This document shows positions 59,966-64,000 of a DNA stretch of 64,000 nucleotides, piece by piece. Below the pieces are notes generated by a model, which worked only from the letters and a program-made list of their open reading frames with translations, was not told where the DNA came from and did not search any database. A program made the position numbers and the translations under genes. Numbering within the stretch: position 1 is the first letter of the stretch; the number at the start of each line of letters is the position of its first letter. The stretch lies in contig NZ_LZIJ01000031.1 in the NCBI RefSeq assembly GCF_001667115.1, positions 1-64,000 of the forward strand. Direction: 5' to 3'. This DNA is from Mycobacterium sp. 852002-51163_SCH5372311 (GTDB lineage: Bacteria; Actinomycetota; Actinomycetes; Mycobacteriales; Mycobacteriaceae).

Positions 59966-61437
59966 CGGGACATCACAGCCGGCACGGGCTCGGCGTCCAC
60001 GGCCTCGGCCTCGGCCTCGTCCGTCTCCTGTGCCGTTCGTCGCAGGCTGGCGTACGCCATCGCCGCGCCCAGCGCCAAGCCCAGCGTCAAACCGTTGGGA
60101 GACTCCTCGGGCAGCGGATCGACGTTGCACATCACCAGCAGGCCGATCGAGACCGCCGCACTGATCTTCGCCGGTGCCGATCCGCGACGCAGCGCCCGGA
60201 CTATCGGCACACTCGCGAGCACCACGAACGCCGCCATGCCCACCGCCCCGGCCTTGACCAACCACCAGAGATAGAAGTTGTGCGCATAGGTGGTGCCCAG
60301 CGTCTCGGTGAACCCCGTCGGGTCGTTTCCGAAGGGCAACTGATAGGCGTAGCCCAGCCCGTGGCCGAACACCGGCGCTTTGGCGATGGCCGGAATCAGG
60401 TGGTCGTTTTCGGCCAACCTGTCCAGCGTCGACTGATCGACCGCCAGCGCACTGGCCGACACGCCACCCAGCACCCGGTGGCTGTACGCGGTGAGCTGGT
60501 CGCCCAGCCACGTCCCGGCCGCCGAGTGCTGCAGCAGGAACAACGCACCCGGCAGGGTGACGGCCAATACCGCCGCGCCGACGGCAAGGAAGCCGAAGGT
60601 GCGGCGCAGCGCCGACCACCCCAGGTTGGCCAGAAAGGCGACGACGGCCGCGACCGTCGCCGAGATCAGGGTGTTTCGCGAGAACGCCAGCAGCGCAATG
60701 ACAAGCGCGGGAACGCCCAGGACGAGATACGTCGCCGGTGGAACCCGCCTGACGATCGTCGCGGCGACCAGTGCGGTGAGCACGGCGACCGCCGGCGTCA
60801 GTGCGGTGGTGATCACCCGGGTCACCGACTCACCGGTTTCCACCCCTACTTCGCGGCCGACCAGCTGGACGCCATGCAACGAACCCATCACCGCCATGCC
60901 TGCCGAAAACCACAGCATCACGGCGATCGCCCCCATGACGCCCTTGATGTAGTCGCCGGCCACGACCAACAGTGCCAACACGAACCCGGCGGCCATCTCC
61001 AGCAAGAACGTGGCTTCGCGCACCACCGCTACCGGGGCATGTCCGGTCTCGAAGCCGACTGCCGCGAAGTACAGCACGATGACGACGAACATCGCGGGCA
61101 ACAGGAAGTCCGTAAACCGCGGCCGCACAAAGGGAATGAGGTAGCAGATCCCTAGTAACAGGGCCAGGTGATAGGCGTAGATCGACACCGGCCCGAAGAC
61201 CTTGCCGACGTGCAGGCCCTGCGGCAGCGACGCCATCGCCAAGAACAGCGCGACCCACACCATCGCCTCTGGTCTCGACCAGTACACGACCAGGCAGAAC
61301 ATCGCACCGACAAGCATCAAGCCGTAGACCGTGGTGCGAACCGAGAACACGCCGAACAAGAAGCACCCGAAAAGGAACAGCCCCAGCAAAGCTGCGTTCA
61401 ACGCCAGGCGCTGGCGGCTGCGCAGGTACAGGATCAC
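59962..61437 (-). CDS. Wzy/WaaL-like O-antigen polymerase or ligase
   Basis: A 491-residue membrane protein with about 11-12 spans and one large extracytoplasmic loop (about 320-380) containing GHGLGYAYQLPFGND and GTTYAHNFYLWWLVKAG, the pattern of the Wzy_C/O-antigen ligase domain. AFSRNTLIS is the conserved arginine segment. Wzy polymerises lipid-linked repeat units, WaaL transfers the polymer to a lipid; here the neighbour Wzz favours polymerase. The ATG at 61437 is coupled (ATGA) to the Wzz-like gene. Confidence 0.83.
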   Translation of the reverse strand: MILYLRSRQRLALNAALLGLFLFGCFLFGVFSVRTTVYGLMLVGAMFCLVVYWSRPEAMVWVALFLAMASLPQGLHVGKVFGPVSIYAYHLALLLGICYLIPFVRPRFTDFLLPAMFVVIVLYFAAVGFETGHAPVAVVREATFLLEMAAGFVLALLVVAGDYIKGVMGAIAVMLWFSAGMAVMGSLHGVQLVGREVGVETGESVTRVITTALTPAVAVLTALVAATIVRRVPPATYLVLGVPALVIALLAFSRNTLISATVAAVVAFLANLGWSALRRTFGFLAVGAAVLAVTLPGALFLLQHSAAGTWLGDQLTAYSHRVLGGVSASALAVDQSTLDRLAENDHLIPAIAKAPVFGHGLGYAYQLPFGNDPTGFTETLGTTYAHNFYLWWLVKAGAVGMAAFVVLASVPIVRALRRGSAPAKISAAVSIGLLVMCNVDPLPEESPNGLTLGLALGAAMAYASLRRTAQETDEAEAEAVDAEPVPAVMSR

Positions 61438-62930
61438 GCTGAGCCGCTGACCTTGGCCCGGTAGGTGCGCGTCGCGGCCCTCGCGTGCCGGGGCAGTCTG
61501 GCGCCGGTCAGCACGGTGCCGACGACGTTGGCGCCCGCGGCGCGCAGAGCGGTCAGGGCGTCGGTGAGTTCGTCCTCAGTGGTGCGGCCCGCCCGCACCA
61601 CGAGCACCGTGGCGTGGACGGCACCGGCCAACAGTCCCGAGTCGGCGGTGGCCAGCACCGGCGGGCCGTCGACCACCGTGCGGTCGAAAGCCGCCGAGAC
61701 ATCGCGCAGCACCTGGTCCAGCCGCTCGGGCAGGTACGCGCTGCAGGGCAGCGTCTCGCGGCGCGCGGCCCGCGCCGCCAGCACGAACAGCTTCGAAATC
61801 GGCGTCTGCTTAACGGCTTCCGGCGCGATGTCCGGGTCGGCCAGAGCGTTGCCCAGCCCCTCTCCCGATTCGACTTTGAGCAAGCCGGCGATCACCGGTC
61901 GGCGGGTGTCACCCTCGACCAGCAGCACGTCCTCCCCGAGTTCGGTGAACGCCCGGCACAGGTTCAGCGCCGTCGTCGTCGTACCCTCGCCGCCGAACGG
62001 CGCGGCCAGCAATACCCGACGAGCCTCGGGCCCCATCGCCCGCAGCAGCCGGGCACGCAAGCCCCGCACGGCGTCGTCGAAGGAGATGTTGGTCCCGTAC
62101 CGTGGTGCCCTGCCGCGACTTCCGGGCAACTCGGCGAGGGTGCGCACCCCCAAAAGCTCCTCCAGCTTTTGGCGGGTGCGCACCGTCCGGTCGGTGGCCT
62201 CGCGGGTCAGCGCCACCCCGATGCCGAGCAGCACACCGGCGACCAGGCCGATCGCCATGTTGCGCATCGGCACCGGCTTGAACGGACGGTCGGGTACGCC
62301 GGCTCGCTCAACGACCGTCGCCCGCGCGATCGGCGGCTGCTGGGCCGGGGGTGTTGCCGGCTGTGGGTCGACCGCCGGCGTCGGCGCCGGAATCGCGGTG
62401 GTCTCACCCGGCTGAGGCGATGCCGTCGGCTGACCATCGGGGTTGGGGGGTTGCACAGTTGGCGGCGGAGCGCTGGAGACCGGGCTCTTCGGGTTCCCGC
62501 CGAGCGTCCCGACTATCGCGGTGAACTGGTCGGCCATCGCTTGCGCGAGAGCGGCTGCCCGCGTGGGATCGGTGTCGGTGACGGTGATGGTGAACAGCGT
62601 CGATTTCGGGGTGAACGTCACCTGGGTCCGGCCGGCCACTTCGTCCGCGCTGATCGGCAGGTGCAGCTGCTTGACCGCGCGCTCGGCGACGGCATGCCCG
62701 CCCGCCACCGCGGCATACGACGACAACCGCTCCTGGGCGGCCTGCGTGCCCTGGAACACCTGGGTGAGGTCGGTCTCGCCGGAGAACGAGATCAGCACGG
62801 TGGCCGACGACTGATAACTCTTCGTCTGGAATGCGGTGACGGCTGCGGCACCGACCAGGCATGCGAGCAAGGCGCCGACGAGCAGCAACCAATGCGCAGC
62901 CAGGGTGCGGGCAAAAGTGCGGAAATCCAC
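61434..62930 (-). CDS. Wzz-CpsD fusion: chain-length regulator with degenerate tyrosine-kinase domain
   Basis: A 498-residue protein. Wzz domain: membrane helix at about 15-32, extracytoplasmic part with LISFSGETDLTQVFQ, proline-rich linker (about 143-212), second membrane helix at about 224-242. The CpsD-type cytoplasmic domain follows. Its P-loop reads GGEGTTTT (about 313-320), with Thr where the catalytic Lys should be; Walker A' is VEGDTRRP with Glu for the first Asp; Walker B is VVDGPPV. The C-terminal tail has a single Tyr, not a Tyr cluster. It probably sets polymer length but is unlikely to autophosphorylate as a BY-kinase. GTG 62930 follows a GGGGGG run. Confidence 0.85.
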   Translation of the reverse strand: MDFRTFARTLAAHWLLLVGALLACLVGAAAVTAFQTKSYQSSATVLISFSGETDLTQVFQGTQAAQERLSSYAAVAGGHAVAERAVKQLHLPISADEVAGRTQVTFTPKSTLFTITVTDTDPTRAAALAQAMADQFTAIVGTLGGNPKSPVSSAPPPTVQPPNPDGQPTASPQPGETTAIPAPTPAVDPQPATPPAQQPPIARATVVERAGVPDRPFKPVPMRNMAIGLVAGVLLGIGVALTREATDRTVRTRQKLEELLGVRTLAELPGSRGRAPRYGTNISFDDAVRGLRARLLRAMGPEARRVLLAAPFGGEGTTTTALNLCRAFTELGEDVLLVEGDTRRPVIAGLLKVESGEGLGNALADPDIAPEAVKQTPISKLFVLAARAARRETLPCSAYLPERLDQVLRDVSAAFDRTVVDGPPVLATADSGLLAGAVHATVLVVRAGRTTEDELTDALTALRAAGANVVGTVLTGARLPRHARAATRTYRAKVSGSA

Positions 62931-63063
62931 TAAGACCCCCCAGGTGGCAATGTCGCGGTGCACTTCGCCGAACACTCGAGAGCGCAGATTTGTCGACTTC
63001 GCCCGGGTCGGGCAAAGTCACGGGACATTATGACCCATGACGCCTGCAAAACGGCAGGCCAGG

Positions 63064-64000
63064 TCACCGCTGGGGCGCAGAGGTCAGCGCGTCGCGGGGA
63101 ACGTCAAGCGTTGCGATCGAATACCACCCGGCGTCGTCGCGGCCGTCGCGAGCCAACTGCATCGGCGGATAGTTCACCACGTGGGACCCCTGCGGCTTGT
63201 GCTGCTGCCAGGCGACCGAGGCTTGCAGCCGGTAGCGACCCGGGGCTAAACCCGCCAGGCTGACCGCCACCGACTCGGTGGACGACGCCGGGACCGGTTG
63301 GTCACCGGAGTTGTCGCTGGTGTTGACAAGGGTTTTCAGCGCCACGGCCGCCGGCAGCGTCCGGATGACCGCACCGGAGAAATCAACCAGACGATAGCCG
63401 GGAACCCATTTCTCGGTGGCCGCGGCAGCGCCGTAATTCGTCCAGGTGACCGCGATTCTGGCGGTGCCGTCGCGCAAGGTTTGCGACCCGGCCCGCGCCT
63501 CCACCGAATACCGGTAGCCCGCCGCGACATTGGCTTGAGCCCACAGCAGGTACAGCTGGGGGTCCATGGCGGTGGTCGAATTGGCATCCAGAAAGTTCAC
63601 GCTCGAGGTCATCGACACGTGGTACTTGACGACGTCGCGCAATCCCTTCACGTAATACGCCTTGGGCTCGGTCTTGGTCGGCGGGGCGCCACCCCATTCG
63701 GTGATCACCGGCGCCTCCGCCAGCCGCTTCTTCAAGGCGGCGACGAGCGGATCCATGCTCTGCACGTAGTGGGATGCGCTGTCCTCGGCCCACACCGGAA
63801 GGGGTGCGTAGACGCCGAGCGCGTCGGAGCGGACACCCACCGGGGCGCTCAGCTTTTTGGTGACGTCGTCTGCGAGCACCTGACGCACGATCTCTGGGTT
63901 GGCGACGGTCACCACCAGCTGCGTGTGGGGAAAGGCATTGACATTGGCCGCGACCAGCCGGCGGATCGCGGCGACGGTGATGTTCTGGTCACGGAACTGG
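63064..64000 (-). CDS. Partial DUF4832-like glycosidase-fold protein, runs off the right edge
   Basis: At least 312 residues are present; the frame is open to base 64000 and the N-terminus lies outside. The visible N-terminal part (NITVAAIRRLVAANVNAFP, VITEWGGAPP with an acidic residue, VNFLDANSTTAMDPQLY) looks like a TIM-barrel hydrolase. The C-terminal part (RIAVTWTNYGAAAATEKWVP, LAPGRYRLQASVAW) is a beta-sandwich of the DUF4832 kind. Such proteins often sit beside polysaccharide genes. It is the first visible gene of the minus-strand operon, 133 bp before the Wzz-like gene, and may trim or modify the polymer. Confidence 0.6.
   Translation of the reverse strand, partial: QFRDQNITVAAIRRLVAANVNAFPHTQLVVTVANPEIVRQVLADDVTKKLSAPVGVRSDALGVYAPLPVWAEDSASHYVQSMDPLVAALKKRLAEAPVITEWGGAPPTKTEPKAYYVKGLRDVVKYHVSMTSSVNFLDANSTTAMDPQLYLLWAQANVAAGYRYSVEARAGSQTLRDGTARIAVTWTNYGAAAATEKWVPGYRLVDFSGAVIRTLPAAVALKTLVNTSDNSGDQPVPASSTESVAVSLAGLAPGRYRLQASVAWQQHKPQGSHVVNYPPMQLARDGRDDAGWYSIATLDVPRDALTSAPQR

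Overview
The window is high-GC actinobacterial DNA that reads as a slow-growing, non-tuberculous Mycobacterium. Evidence: a PE/PPE pair with an intact YxxxE tail motif in the PE and a GxxSVPxxW motif in the PPE; lipoproteins LpqU and LpqT; RpfB; and a long run of housekeeping genes whose proteins and neighbour order match, from memory, M. tuberculosis Rv1026 to Rv1007c (ppx2, DUF501, ftsB-like, eno, lpqU, mazG, mfd, TetR, glmU, prsA, lpqT, rplY, pth, pks16, ispE, ksgA, rpfB, tatD, metS).

Layout. 1-6.1 kb: an edge-truncated small protein gene, then the eno-ftsB-DUF501-ppx2 operon, lpqU and mazG, all on the minus strand. 6.1-11.5 kb: mfd, a decayed lysA-like gene carrying a 57-bp tandem repeat, and a TetR gene. 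11.6-15.4 kb: tRNA-Gln, glmU, prsA, an arsC-like gene and lpqT. 15.4-24.4 kb: an accessory block between lpqT and rplY with two large cyclase/STAND-ATPase regulators in divergent orientation, a fossil of a third, a cytochrome P450 and a short-chain dehydrogenase. 24.6-33.5 kb: core genes again, including an rpfB leader with an intrinsic-terminator hairpin. 33.5-38.1 kb: a one-module NRPS (C-A-T-TE) coupled to a small conserved gene. 38.1-42.4 kb: a PAS protein, two TetR regulators of the gamma-butyrolactone-receptor (ScbR/ArpA) type, and PE/PPE. 42.5-64 kb: a polysaccharide locus made of two converging operons.

The polysaccharide locus holds what a Wzx/Wzy-type pathway needs: nucleotide-sugar enzymes (glucose-1-phosphate cytidylyltransferase, PIG-L deacetylase, SDR epimerase, 3,5-epimerase), a WbaP/CpsE-like priming phosphoglycosyltransferase, a WecG/TagA-type transferase, GT2-GT4 and GT4 transferases, methyltransferases, an acyltransferase, a Wzx-like flippase, a Wzy/WaaL-like polymerase or ligase, and a Wzz-CpsD fusion whose P-loop lysine is lost. 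A related palindrome (TACATACC...GGTATGTA type) lies over promoter-like sequence before the NRPS, before the PE/PPE pair and before the polysaccharide operon. I infer one signal-responsive regulon controlled by one or both TetR proteins. This is the most interesting feature of the window and is a hypothesis from sequence only.
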